DNA of 64,000 bases. Origin: Plasmodium brasilianum. Lineage: Eukaryota; Apicomplexa; Aconoidasida; Haemosporida; Plasmodiidae. The stretch spans positions 1,274,001-1,338,000 of the forward strand of contig NC_090127.1 of assembly GCF_023973825.1 (NCBI RefSeq), read 5' to 3'. Position 1 is the stretch's first letter; each line of letters opens with the position of its first letter. Under the pieces are notes generated by a model. That model saw only the letters and a list, made by a program, of their open reading frames with translations. It had not been told where the DNA came from and made no database searches. The position numbers and the translations under genes were made by a program. Shown piece by piece: positions 1 to 10,470 of this stretch.

Positions 1-2409
1 GCTTACTTTGAAATGGACAATGTAATTATTGATGATAGAAGAATACATGTTGATTTTTGTCAGTCTTTGTCGAAATATAAAGGAGATATGTCAAACTGGA
101 GCATCAAAAACGCTTCCCTCCTTAACACTATTAAGAGTAAGAAGCTAACTTTGGTAGATGCAAAAAACAAAGGTGGTAGTAATGAAAGCAATAACAATAA
201 AAGTAATAATAATGGCAGTGATAACAGAGGAAGTGATAACAAAGAGGAAGAAGAGGAGGACAGCATAAGAGTTTTCAAGTACGAAAGTGACGATAATATC
301 AGGGAATACGAAATAACATCTAAAAAAGGTGAAAAAGATCGAAGCAATAATGACAAGTTTGAAAATTCAAACAGAAGAAATCAGGTTACAGCATACAACA
401 AAGATAGTTATAAAAATTATCCAAATCAACAATACTATAGAAGAAATCCATATAATTACAAATACAATAATAATTACAATACAGTTTCATCTAAAAACTA
501 TTTTTATCAAAAAAATTTTAATTATTATGATAAGTATAAATATTATAATAAAAGTAACATACGAAGAAACAGTATTATTAACAAAAGGAATTATTCGCCA
601 AAAGATTTGGGTTACAGAAATGGTGATTTTAGAAGGTATAGTAAGCATAGAAGACATCCTAGCAATTCTTCTGTTAGTATAGAAAGAAAAAGAAATACAA
701 ACAAAGATTCGAGAAACAGTGGACATAAAATGTTGAGCAAGTCACTTGAAAATTATCGAAACACGCATACGAAGGAAGATATAAAAGATAAGCATCATAG
801 AGACTACTCCAAAGATTATGCAAAAAAAGATGATGAGTACTCGGATATAAAAGATAGGAAAAAAATGAAGGAAAAAGGAGATGACGAAAGGGTAGATCGT
901 GATGATAGTTATGATAATAGAAAATATGACAATGAAAAGGATGGAGGGGATGATGTGGATGTAGATGTAGAACGTCATTCAAGTTATAATTACAAAGTGC
1001 AAGTTAAACCAAAAAAAACAAATAAAGCATCATCTAATTCAGCTTATAGTGGTAGTAGAGATGGAGATAAAACCTACAACAATAAAAGAGATAATAATAA
1101 AAACTATTATGATAAAAAAAGGAAGTATAACGATGAATACAACAAAAGAGGTGATAATAAAGATTACTATGGTACTAATTACTACAAAGAAAAAGATCAA
1201 TATAGTAAAAAACAAAAAAGATATCCTAGTAGACATGATGATTATTGTGAGGAGGATAGATATAAAAAGTATTATCCTAAATATTATGACAAGAATGAGA
1301 AAAAATATTACGCAAAAGATGAAAGAAAATATGATTATAAAAACTATTATGATGAAAAAACATACTATGATGCAGATAGAAAATCGTATAAATATAAAAA
1401 TGAGGAGTATAAAAAGTATAATAATAATAATAGTAATTATAATAATTATTATAATAAGGAACATTCATATGATAATTATAGCGAAGAAAGAAAAGGAAAA
1501 TATAGGAGGTCTGAATCGTATGAATACAAAGACGATAAAAGAAAATACAGTAATAAAAATGATGACTATTATAGCAAATATAAAGACGAAAGAACAAAAT
1601 ATAATAACAAATATAACACATACAACATTCACAGTTCCAAAAATTATAGTAATAATTATAATAGTAATAATAAGGACTCCAAACCTTACGGTATTGTGTA
1701 TAAGGATGAAAAGAGTTACTATAAAAAATATAAGGAAAAAAGGTATGATAAAGATGGATATGATGATCATGATGATTATGATGATCGGTATGATCGCTAT
1801 GATCGTTATAAGCGGGATACTCGGAAATTATCAAGAAATTATTATAAGAAAGATGACAAAAAAGTGTATGATAATTATAAGAGTTACCATAAAACGTCCT
1901 ATTATGATGATAAAGATGGGAAAATACGACGAAAGGACGATTACAAATATGATGAAGAGTATAGAGATAAATATAATAAATCATATGAAGGAAAAAATAA
2001 AATGAGTAGTAGAGAACGTATAAATGATAAAAAGAGTTACAATTATTCCTCCTATAAAAAAGGAAAATATTCAGATTCAAAAAGAGAAGTGGATTATAGC
2101 AAGTCGAGTAATGTACGATCTGATAAAAAAAATAAAGATTCAAAAAAATATAGATCCAAATCCGCTTCTGATTTAAGTAATAAGAGCTCCAGTAAATACA
2201 TCTCGAAGAATAAAAAACAAAAAAATGAAAAATATACAGTAAGGGACAAAAAAAAAGAAAAGAAAAAGAAAAATTATAATCATGATGAAGATTCTGATAA
2301 ATATAATGATTCATTTAGTAATTCAAATGATTCTTATTCCAGCAAAAAAGTTGGCAAAAAAAATTCTTATGCAATAAAAATTGAATCAGCTAACTCATCC
2401 TATTCATAA
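1..2409 (+). CDS. PPIL4: RRM-containing cyclophilin, PPIL4 type (C-terminal part; 5' end outside window)
   Basis: The frame is already open at base 1 (Ala-Tyr-Phe-Glu before the first Met at 13), so this is the 3' part of a longer gene; 802 codons are visible. The first ~25 residues, including MDNVIIDDRRIHVDFCQS, match the last beta strand of the RRM in PPIL4-type cyclophilins, which have a peptidyl-prolyl isomerase domain, then an RRM, then a charged tail, and work in or near the spliceosome. The isomerase domain and most of the RRM lie upstream. Everything after residue ~30 is low-complexity sequence dominated by Lys, Tyr, Asp, Asn, Arg and Ser, with many KYYDK/DDRYDRY-like pieces and RS dipeptides. 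The human tail is charged too but far shorter. Identity rests on the short RRM end, which is distinctive. The stop at 2407-2409 overlaps a candidate minus-strand reading frame. Confidence 0.82.
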   Translation, partial: AYFEMDNVIIDDRRIHVDFCQSLSKYKGDMSNWSIKNASLLNTIKSKKLTLVDAKNKGGSNESNNNKSNNNGSDNRGSDNKEEEEEDSIRVFKYESDDNIREYEITSKKGEKDRSNNDKFENSNRRNQVTAYNKDSYKNYPNQQYYRRNPYNYKYNNNYNTVSSKNYFYQKNFNYYDKYKYYNKSNIRRNSIINKRNYSPKDLGYRNGDFRRYSKHRRHPSNSSVSIERKRNTNKDSRNSGHKMLSKSLENYRNTHTKEDIKDKHHRDYSKDYAKKDDEYSDIKDRKKMKEKGDDERVDRDDSYDNRKYDNEKDGGDDVDVDVERHSSYNYKVQVKPKKTNKASSNSAYSGSRDGDKTYNNKRDNNKNYYDKKRKYNDEYNKRGDNKDYYGTNYYKEKDQYSKKQKRYPSRHDDYCEEDRYKKYYPKYYDKNEKKYYAKDERKYDYKNYYDEKTYYDADRKSYKYKNEEYKKYNNNNSNYNNYYNKEHSYDNYSEERKGKYRRSESYEYKDDKRKYSNKNDDYYSKYKDERTKYNNKYNTYNIHSSKNYSNNYNSNNKDSKPYGIVYKDEKSYYKKYKEKRYDKDGYDDHDDYDDRYDRYDRYKRDTRKLSRNYYKKDDKKVYDNYKSYHKTSYYDDKDGKIRRKDDYKYDEEYRDKYNKSYEGKNKMSSRERINDKKSYNYSSYKKGKYSDSKREVDYSKSSNVRSDKKNKDSKKYRSKSASDLSNKSSSKYISKNKKQKNEKYTVRDKKKEKKKKNYNHDEDSDKYNDSFSNSNDSYSSKKVGKKNSYAIKIESANSSYS

Positions 2410-2691
2410 AAACAGATCTGGATAATAGGGGATATTAAATTTACCCACTCCCTTTTCTACTTCTTCAGATACCCAAATTGTGTAACAAGGCGTAATCATT
2501 TTCCATGGACCTTTTGCGTAGCGAATATTTTTAATATTGTTGACATTTGAATGTGGCTGGGTGTGTATATGTATTGTGCATGTTTGCATGTTTATATGTA
2601 TATTTATTTGTTTGTTTAAATTTGTTTGTGCACAAGATAGAATAAAAATAGAGAAATAAGCAACGAATGATAAACGACGAATAATATGCAA
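2404..2691 (-). CDS. Candidate small secreted/targeted protein, tail-to-tail with PPIL4
   Basis: This is an open frame of 95 codons from ATG 2691 to TGA 2404, not recognised. The N-terminus has two Arg followed by a hydrophobic run (LSFVAYFSIFILSC), resembling a signal peptide. Residues ~46-95 look like real coding sequence, with mixed composition, Trp/Pro/Gly/Tyr, and higher GC than the flanks (e.g. YAKGPWKMITPCYTIWV). The middle (about 2560-2640) resembles intron-type filler and is preceded by a possible acceptor (..CCCAG, exon from 2556), so the true model may be spliced with a different first exon. It overlaps the PPIL4 stop codon by a few bases, which is unusual for Plasmodium and lowers confidence. 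Confidence 0.35.
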   Translation of the reverse strand: MHIIRRLSFVAYFSIFILSCAQTNLNKQINIHINMQTCTIHIHTQPHSNVNNIKNIRYAKGPWKMITPCYTIWVSEEVEKGVGKFNIPYYPDLFL

Positions 2692-5460
2692 ATAACAATA
2701 ATCAACTCTTAATAAACACGACTAGACAAATAAATAATAAATCTGTTTTTATTCCATAAAGAAATTTTTTTTTTTTTTGGACAAATGTGGAACAGTTTGT
2801 ATTTAAAAAAATATAATCATCATTTTGGAACGAGCAAATATACACAAAAATATATATGTTTATTATTCCTTCATTTTAATTGACTTTAAATGACAAATAC
2901 ACAGAAATAGTTTTTTTAATTTTGTTACTATTCTGTATGAATTCTCACAAAATGATTTTTATAAAAATTATTTGCACATTTTTAAGAATATGTTATGTCT
3001 TTGTAAAAATCGGATTTACATAGTTATAAAATTTTTATTTAAAAAAAAATTAAACAATTCTCAACCTATTGTTATGATTTAATATGAAAAGGGAATAAAA
3101 CGATATAAATTTTTATTTATAGCATTAGAAGGAAAATTAGTGTATCTGTGTGATTTGGAAATATAAAATAAAAAAATAAAAAAAATAATAAAAAAAAAAA
3201 TTAAAAAATAAAAAAATAAATAAATAAAAAAATAAAAAAAACAATAAAGTTAGTACTTTTTATATGAGCATACACACTCTAAAGCAAATCCGTCGCGTTA
3301 GTATATATTCCCCATTTTGGTGGGAAATTATTCTTTTTTTACTTTTCCATATCTTTTCAACACTTTCAAGTTATTTTTTCTTTCATTTATTTCAGGTATT
3401 AAATAGATTATTCCTATTTCCGTTTTTCATTTTTTTAATATGAATTTATTGCTATTTGTTTAAGAACGGTTAAAAGGTGTAGAACTTATGGGTAATATAT
3501 ATAAAAAAAAATATACCAAAAAAATGATATGCTCATATTTTCAACTATGTATTTTAAAAAAAACGTTCATGTTTTACAAACTATTATAACATATGAAAAA
3601 AGGTATGTACAAAAGCATTTATTTTATTTATTTTTTTTTAACTGCTATTTTCACGGAATTTCGTCTTAAAATAAAATTGTCATTTTTATATATATACTTC
3701 TTCTTTGATATATATCCTTAAACTTTAATAATGTAAATAACATCATAAAAAATTTTTTAAATGTGTACCTGTTACCAATTTATATTTTTGGCACAGATAC
3801 ATGCAAAATCAAACTCATATTAATACGGAATTTACCCATGTACTCCTACATATATATACATATATATATACACACTTATACATATACCTTTTTACGACTA
3901 AAATAGAGCGGTAAAACTTCGTAACACTTGATCTGTTACTATTGGTGCCATTCATAAATAATATTAGATTTGCTTTCATTAGTTGCTTGCACTTCTCATA
4001 TGAAGTATATTAATAAAGGCTCATTTAGTACCTTTAAAAATTAACGACATATAAATACATGTACATTCATCAGACAAATTGGACAGTGTATATAATTCAC
4101 AATATTTATATAACCCTTAACATATAGTTACCCACATAAATAATTATGTACATTTTCCCAAATCATCCTTACATTAAGCCTTCTCATGTTGTAACAAGTT
4201 TTAAAAATATATAATTTTTTTTTTTTCTTATTTTTATAATTGTGCTCATTTATAAATACATATATATATATATATATATACAAATACATTACAACTATGT
4301 AATTGTTTGAAAAGGAAATATTAAAGTTGATGTTTTAAACAAGTTCTTTATCCCTCCATTTATGTCAAATTTTATAACTATTTGCTATAATACAAAATTA
4401 AAAAAAAAAAAAAAAAAAAAAAAGGTCTGTAATATAAAGAAAAAATAAATTAAACGAAAAGCCGATATACTAAACATATTTATACTTAATAAAATACGGA
4501 TGACAAAAAAAAATGTGCTGAACTTACACAAAATAATTCATACTAAAATGTTATTCTTAAATAAGCCTTAAATTTTAAATCTTAATTTTGAAATAAATAA
4601 AATTTACTGTTCTGTCATTAACATCAATTGAGATTTACTGTAAGACCCAAAAAAGGAAAAGAAAATATAATTTTATGTTTATTTTATTTTATTTCTTTTA
4701 TTTTTATTAATTTTTATTAAATTTTATTAAATTTTGTTTAATTTAATTTTACTTAATTTTGTTTAATTTCATGTAAAAATAACACAGAAGAGTAATCACT
4801 ATTATTTAAAAAAAAATAAAAAAGGAAACACAATAAGAAAAAATATATACTATATTTTAAAAGAAAAAATGGTATTTATTTTTTCCTTTTTCGAAATATT
4901 TTTTCATAAATTTGTATGCGTAAATATGCAAGAATTAAAAAAGAAAAAAAAAAATTGGATATATACCCACTAGCAACTTAAAAAAAATTTCCTGTAATTC
5001 ATAAAATTTGGTAGAAATTTTTTTTTATAAAAGTTCTTAATAGAAAGATGAATTTTATACATATATATATGTATATATACACATACATATATACATATAT
5101 ATACATATATATACATATATATAAATATATATATATATATTTATATATAATATACAATGTATATTAATATTTATACTTGAGGCAACTCTCATTATATATC
5201 CAAAAAAGAAAAACACACTAAAATGTACATGCATACATACATACGTATAATACATTCATACATATGGATTGCAGTACATATATTATGATGTACGTATGTA
5301 TGTATGAATTATGTTGTACATCGAACAAGGTATAAATGTATTAGCACGAAATGGGTATATCGGTAAAGTATGTATATGTTGAAATGTAACGTAATACATA
5401 TTAGTATATCGGCGTAACAGCGTATCTTTATATGTCGGCATAAATATATATCTATAATAT
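2692..5460. other. Intergenic, AT-rich, no gene seen
   Basis: This stretch has A/T homopolymers (a poly-A of about 23 nt near 4400), a short (TA)n near 4260 and 5050-5150, and degenerate TTTTATT repeats at 4680-4760. No convincing reading frame is visible. It probably holds the PPIL4 3' UTR and the distal promoter of importin alpha. A slightly GC-richer patch lies at 3900-4000 with no frame or RNA motif I can name. Confidence 0.5.
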
Positions 5461-5479
5461 GTAGTACTGCAACATAAAA

Positions 5480-5755
5480 CGAACATATATACGTATATTG
5501 TACGAACATATATACGTATATTGTACGAACATATATACGTATATTGTACGAATATATGTACATATATTTGTAGGTGTATTTGTACGCATGTTTGTACGTA
5601 TAATTGTACGCATATTTGTACGTATAATTGTACGCATATTTGTACGTATAATTGTACGCATATATGTACGTATACTTGTACGCATATTTGTGCCCATATT
5701 TGTATGCATATTTGTGCCCATATTTGTACTAATGTATGTACGTATATTTTTATGT
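5480..5755. repeat. Minisatellite: 23-bp then 24-bp (2x12) tandem repeats
   Basis: Three exact 23-bp copies (unit CGAACATATATACGTATATT plus GTA) occupy 5480-5548. They are followed by a degenerate 12/24-bp array built on CGTATAATTGTA and CGCATATTTGTA to about 5755. The repeats keep several frames open on both strands, giving Tyr/Ile/Val/Cys-rich translations that are artefacts of the repeat. Confidence 0.85.
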
Positions 5756-5942
5756 GTATTTGCAAGTATAAATATGTATGTAATAATAAATGTATTCGTA
5801 CGAACTACGAGATACGTGTAAACAGGCATATATACATGAGGATACATTTTTTAAATAAAAGGAGTATATATAATATTTTTTTCATTGTGCATTTATTTAC
5901 TATTAAATCTTATACTTTTTTTCATGTAATTTTGTTCCTTCT

Positions 5943-6415
5943 TTGTTCCCATTTTTTTTTTTTTTTTTTATCTATTTCCTTTTTTTCACTCTTATTTTTT
6001 ATTCCCTTTTTTTTATTCCCTTTTTTTTATTCCCTTTTTTTTATTCCCATTTTTTTTATTCCCTTTTTTTTATTCCCTTTTTTTTATTCCCTTTTTTATA
6101 TTCCCTTTTTTTTATTCCCTTTTTTTTATTCCCTTTTTTATACCCTTTTTTTATATCCTTTTTTTATTCTCATTTTTTAATTTCATTTTTTATTCTCATT
6201 TTTTATTCCCATTTTTTATTCTCATTTTTTATTCCCATTTTTTATTCCCATTTTTATTGCCTTTTTTTATTGCCGTTTTTCATACCCTTTTTTATACCCT
6301 TTTTTTCATTTCCTCTTTTTTATTCCTTTTTTTTTCCTTACTTTTTTTCTTTTTTTCCTTTTCCCCCTTCATACTTCCGCTTCCCCACCCTCATCCTCTT
6401 TTTTTTTTTAAGTAA
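5943..6415 (+). repeat. Long pyrimidine-rich 15-bp repeat tract 5' of importin alpha
   Basis: About 470 bp is almost entirely T and C on the plus strand, organised as TATTCCC followed by T8-type units repeated about 15-30 times with drift (TATTCTCATTTTT, TATTGCC). It ends a few bases before the importin alpha ATG at 6424, so it lies in that gene's 5' UTR or core promoter. Open frames across it (Phe/Pro/Ile/Tyr/Ser repeats) are by-products. Confidence 0.85.
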
Positions 6416-6423
6416 AACTGAGA

Positions 6424-8064
6424 ATGGATAGGAGAATTGAGGCAAGGAGAAAAGAATTTAAGAAGAATAGTGATGATACGAGGAGAAAAAGGGAGGATTT
6501 GGTGGTACAGATAAGAAAACAACAAAGAGAATGTCAATTAGAAAGTAAAAGAGCAATGATAATGGCAAATATAGGTTTTGAAGAAAATTCTTCATATAAT
6601 ACAACAAATTATATAAAAACAAATCAAAGTTATTCAACAAATGATTCATTATATAACACATCTTCAAATAATAGTTCAAATACGTTAGAAATGTTAAAAA
6701 AAATACCATCCTTAGCTATAGGTGTAAGATCATCCGAATTTGTAACTCAGTTAAATAGTACAAGAGAATTAAGAAAATTATTATCTATAGAAAAGGGTCC
6801 TCCAATACAAGAAGTAATTAATTCAGGAGTAGTACCATATATAGTTGAGTTTTTAAAGTATGATGATAAAACCGATTTACAATTTGAAGCTGCATGGGTG
6901 TTAACAAATATTGCCTCAGGTTCACAAGAACAAACAAAAGTAGTTATTGATAATAATGCTGTACCTCATCTTGTTAGGTTATTAAATAGTGAAAAAGAAG
7001 ATGTTTGTGAACAAGCTGTTTGGGCTTTAGGTAATATTGCAGGAGATTCAGCTGAATGTAGAGAATATGTATTAAATCAAAATTCTTTACCATTGTTATT
7101 AAAAATTTTAAGAACAAGTCATAAAAGAACATTAATAAGAAATGCAGCGTGGACTTTATCTAATTTATGTAGAGGTAAACCAGCACCAAAATTTGAAATA
7201 GTTTCAAAAGCTTTACCAACTCTAGCTGCATTAATTTATAATGATGATGAAGAAATATTAACAGATTCATGTTGGACTCTTTCTTACTTATCTGATGGAT
7301 CTAATGAAAATATTAATGCTGTTTTAGATGCAGGAGTGGCAGAACGAGTGGTTGAATTATTAAGTCACTGTTCATTTTTAGTTCAAACACCTGCATTAAG
7401 GACAGTTGGAAATATTGTTACTGGAGATGATTTACAAACAGATGTTGTTGTTAAATTAGGTGCAGTTCAAAAATTATCTTGCTTACTTAATTCTTCAAAA
7501 AAAAGTATTAAAAAGGAGGCCTGTTGGGCTTTATCAAATATTACTGCTGGAAATATTTCACAAATACAAGCCGTAATAGATAATAATGTTATACCGCAAC
7601 TTATAAATATTTTATTGAAAGAAGATTTTGAAGTAAGAAAAGAAGCTGCATGGGCCATATCAAATGCATCCTCAGGGGGATCAGAATCACAAATTGAATA
7701 TCTAGTAGAATGTGGAGCTATACATTCCTTATCCAACCTATTAGATGTAGAGGATGCCAATATTATTTCTGTAACATTAGAAGGGTTAGAAAATATTTTA
7801 GAAATGGGAGAAAATAAAAAATTGAGGGATAATCTTCCATCTAACCCATATGTACACATGTTTGAAGAATGTGATAGTGTACATAAAATTGATGCATTAC
7901 AAGATAGAAAAGTTGATAATATATGTAATAAGGCATGGAAAATATTGTATAAGTACTTCCCTTTTATTATTAATAATGAAATAAATAATGCGCAGGTATC
8001 CCTAAATAACGTTTTTGCAAACAGCGATGACGCTGTTTTAAATAAAGATTTTACATTTGATTAA
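6424..8064 (+). CDS. Importin subunit alpha (karyopherin alpha)
   Basis: A single exon encodes 546 aa, the usual length for the family. The N-terminus is a basic importin-beta-binding domain (residues 1 to ~60: [14 protein letters not shown], then [17 protein letters not shown]). Armadillo repeats follow from about residue 90 to 490. Their NLS-binding ridge is visible as repeated Trp...Asn pairs: [66 protein letters not shown]. The protein carries classical NLS cargo into the nucleus together with importin beta. An Asn/Ser/Thr-rich linker (about residues 58-85) separates the IBB from the repeats. The fourth unit has Tyr where the conserved Asn is normally found (SCWTLSYLS), as in central repeats of other importin alphas. 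The start is fixed by the IBB and the upstream pyrimidine tract. Confidence 0.97.
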   Translation: MDRRIEARRKEFKKNSDDTRRKREDLVVQIRKQQRECQLESKRAMIMANIGFEENSSYNTTNYIKTNQSYSTNDSLYNTSSNNSSNTLEMLKKIPSLAIGVRSSEFVTQLNSTRELRKLLSIEKGPPIQEVINSGVVPYIVEFLKYDDKTDLQFEAAWVLTNIASGSQEQTKVVIDNNAVPHLVRLLNSEKEDVCEQAVWALGNIAGDSAECREYVLNQNSLPLLLKILRTSHKRTLIRNAAWTLSNLCRGKPAPKFEIVSKALPTLAALIYNDDEEILTDSCWTLSYLSDGSNENINAVLDAGVAERVVELLSHCSFLVQTPALRTVGNIVTGDDLQTDVVVKLGAVQKLSCLLNSSKKSIKKEACWALSNITAGNISQIQAVIDNNVIPQLINILLKEDFEVRKEAAWAISNASSGGSESQIEYLVECGAIHSLSNLLDVEDANIISVTLEGLENILEMGENKKLRDNLPSNPYVHMFEECDSVHKIDALQDRKVDNICNKAWKILYKYFPFIINNEINNAQVSLNNVFANSDDAVLNKDFTFD

Positions 8065-8167
8065 GGGAAACAGGAAAAAGTGGAATTGGAACGTCCATCG
8101 TGCACGCATTTCTTCGTGCACATGCGAATATAAGTGGATACACATAAATAAATGCATACATATGAAC

Positions 8168-8206
<39 letters not shown>

Positions 8207-10370
8207 TGTGTGTATGCGTGTGTACATATGTATATTTATTTTCACATACATTTATGCGAGAATTAAGAGCAGTGTTAAGGTGTGAGGGTAAGTATATGTA
8301 CACATATAATATGCAGGCATTCAAATATACTTACCAGCATGCACATATATATGGAATTTTATATATCCATATAATAAAATAGGTAAACACGTAACTTGAG
8401 TGGAATATAGGAAAACTTTTTTTTTAAAAGAAGAAATCTTATGAAATATATATTAGTGTATCTATTATTTCACGTATTTATCCATATATTTATGCATTTA
8501 TTCATCCGTTCATATATTAATTTATTCATTTATTCATCTATTCATTCATCTATTAATTATTCATCTATTCTCTCACGCTCCTATTCATTCATTCAATATC
8601 TATTCACTTATTTTCACATTTATTTTCACATTCATTTTCACATTCATTTTCACATTCGTTTTCCGCCTTTTTTTGAAATCCTTTTGAATATTTATATTCG
8701 TAATATAACAAGAGTGTGCATGCACCGATTTGCGTATACATATATATACGTATATGTACATGCCTATATTTTTACTGCATTTTTTTTATGGTTTTAAAAA
8801 ATTTTATATATTACAAGTTATAATATTATATTAAAACTTGAAACACTAAAAGATTCATACCTAATGTTTATGAAATATTAGTGACCAGACAAGTATTTAT
8901 ATAAATAAATTTAAGAATAATTTGTAGAAAAATAAATTATCAAACTAAACAGGGAACATATTCTGTACAGTGGGTATACGTATATATAAAAATACACACT
9001 TCGATTAAATTTGTTACTGATTTTTCCTGATACAATATTTTAATTTTTTTTTTTTTTTTCCTACACACTCTATATAATCAAATAACAACTCCGTCTTTTC
9101 ATTGATATCTGTACTCAATTTCAGTAAGACGTGGCGCTTGCTCCTTAAGTAAGATCTCATATTTATTGAGAAAAATGCGAAATGTATTGAGGTATAAAAA
9201 GAAAAAAAAAAAAAAAAAGTTACTTGGTTTTTTGTTTTTTTCTTTTCAAATGTATATAGTACAGAGGTTTAAAAAAAATTCATGTCGATTTATTTATTTT
9301 TCAGACGCAATTACAACAGAAAATTCTATATGAAAAAAAAAAAAAAATTGAGGAGAAAAATAAAATAGTGAGAGATTCTTCCTTTTGAAAAAAGTTGTTG
9401 AACATGTTCATGTTCTTTCTTGAAATTATATTTTTAAAATTATATTTTTTTTTTTTTCTTCACTCCATAATAACATAATACCTGTTTTCCCTATATTTTT
9501 CATTTATTTTTTAGAGGTTCACCTAAAGACATACACATTAATTTGCTTTTTCTACTCAATATATGTTTTAACATAGTATGTACGAACACCCATATATTTA
9601 TGCAGCAGAACGACTCAAAAAAAAAAAAAAAAAATTTTTAACATAAAATTATGCCAAGTAACACTTATTAGTTATTACTTTTTCTTAAAATGTTTATCGT
9701 AATTTTTTTGTCGTGGAATGTTTTATTTTTAGACTTTATATATTTACACAAATAGATATGCTCAATAAACAACTTTGATCTTTTTTTCCGCATCTTTAAA
9801 AAAAAATAAAAATAAAGCCACGTGAAAAGATCTTTTCTATTTTTTATAATTTTCTCCCCTTATCAGATGGTGCATGCAAAAAAAATAGGGTTAGTTGAAC
9901 TTTTAAAATGGACAAAAAAATGATTATTTTATTTTTACACATGTTTAAATTAAAGTAAAAATTACAATTAAAATTAAAACCATGCTGATTATTATCAATC
10001 ATGTTTTAAAAAACCTGAGAGCTTCTGCCACGTGTATACACATATATATATATATATATTTTTCTTTTTTTTTTCTTTGTGAAATAAGACGATATTTCTA
10101 TTCTTCTCCATTATGTTTTGTTAATTTTTTTTCTTTAATGTGTAAACATGCTTTTATTATTTCAAAGTTTGCCGTTGTAGATATTTTAAGTGTTGTTAAA
10201 AAAGATATGTATCTTTGGGTGTTTTTATTTTATTGTATAAAATTTAATGAGATTTTAGTGTGCTTGTCATTAATATTTAAAGAGGTATATTTTTCCATAA
10301 ACTGTTATAATATTATTCGATTTTTTTTACGTCCCTTTACTGGGTCCTTTTATTGCGTCATTTTATTGAA
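8065..10370. other. Intergenic between importin alpha and SSP3-like gene
   Basis: This region holds (AT)n at about 8170-8205, ATTCATTC/TCATCTAT tetranucleotide-style repeats at 8470-8600, and a 12-bp array TTTTCACATTCA at about 8610-8660. Numerous poly-T and poly-A runs are also present. A slightly GC-richer patch at 9090-9200 has no long frame. No gene is supported. Confidence 0.5.
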
Positions 10371-10374
10371 CCAC

Positions 10375-10435
10375 TTTTTGTACCCGTTTTTGTACCCATT
10401 TTTGTACCCATTTTTGTACCCGTTTTTGTACATCT
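10375..10435 (+). repeat. 12-bp tandem repeat upstream of the SSP3-like start
   Basis: About five copies of TTTTTGTACCCG/A lie 40-100 bp upstream of the predicted start. The unit is a multiple of three and is in frame with the gene, where it would read Phe-Leu-Tyr-Pro. I regard it as 5' UTR, but the frame is open. Confidence 0.8.
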
Positions 10436-10470
10436 TTTTTGAACCCCCATTTTTCTTCCTTTTTGAAAGT

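Noticed and set aside
1049..2314. Long Ile/Met-rich frame on plus (1049-2005) and Tyr/Phe/His-rich frame on minus (1277-2314)
   Set aside because: They are shadow frames of the repetitive PPIL4 tail, with compositions that simply mirror AAA/TAT/GAT codons.
5283..5847. Several overlapping frames rich in Tyr, Ile, Val, Cys on both strands
   Set aside because: They follow from the 23/24-bp repeats, which lack stops in most frames; no start context or conserved-looking part.
5521..6431. Frames of Phe/Pro/Ser/Tyr repeats running toward importin alpha
   Set aside because: Translations of the pyrimidine tract; not plausible as coding.
8441..8797. 118-codon frame rich in His/Ile/Phe/Ser
   Set aside because: It is made of ATTCATTC and TTTTCACATTCA simple repeats.
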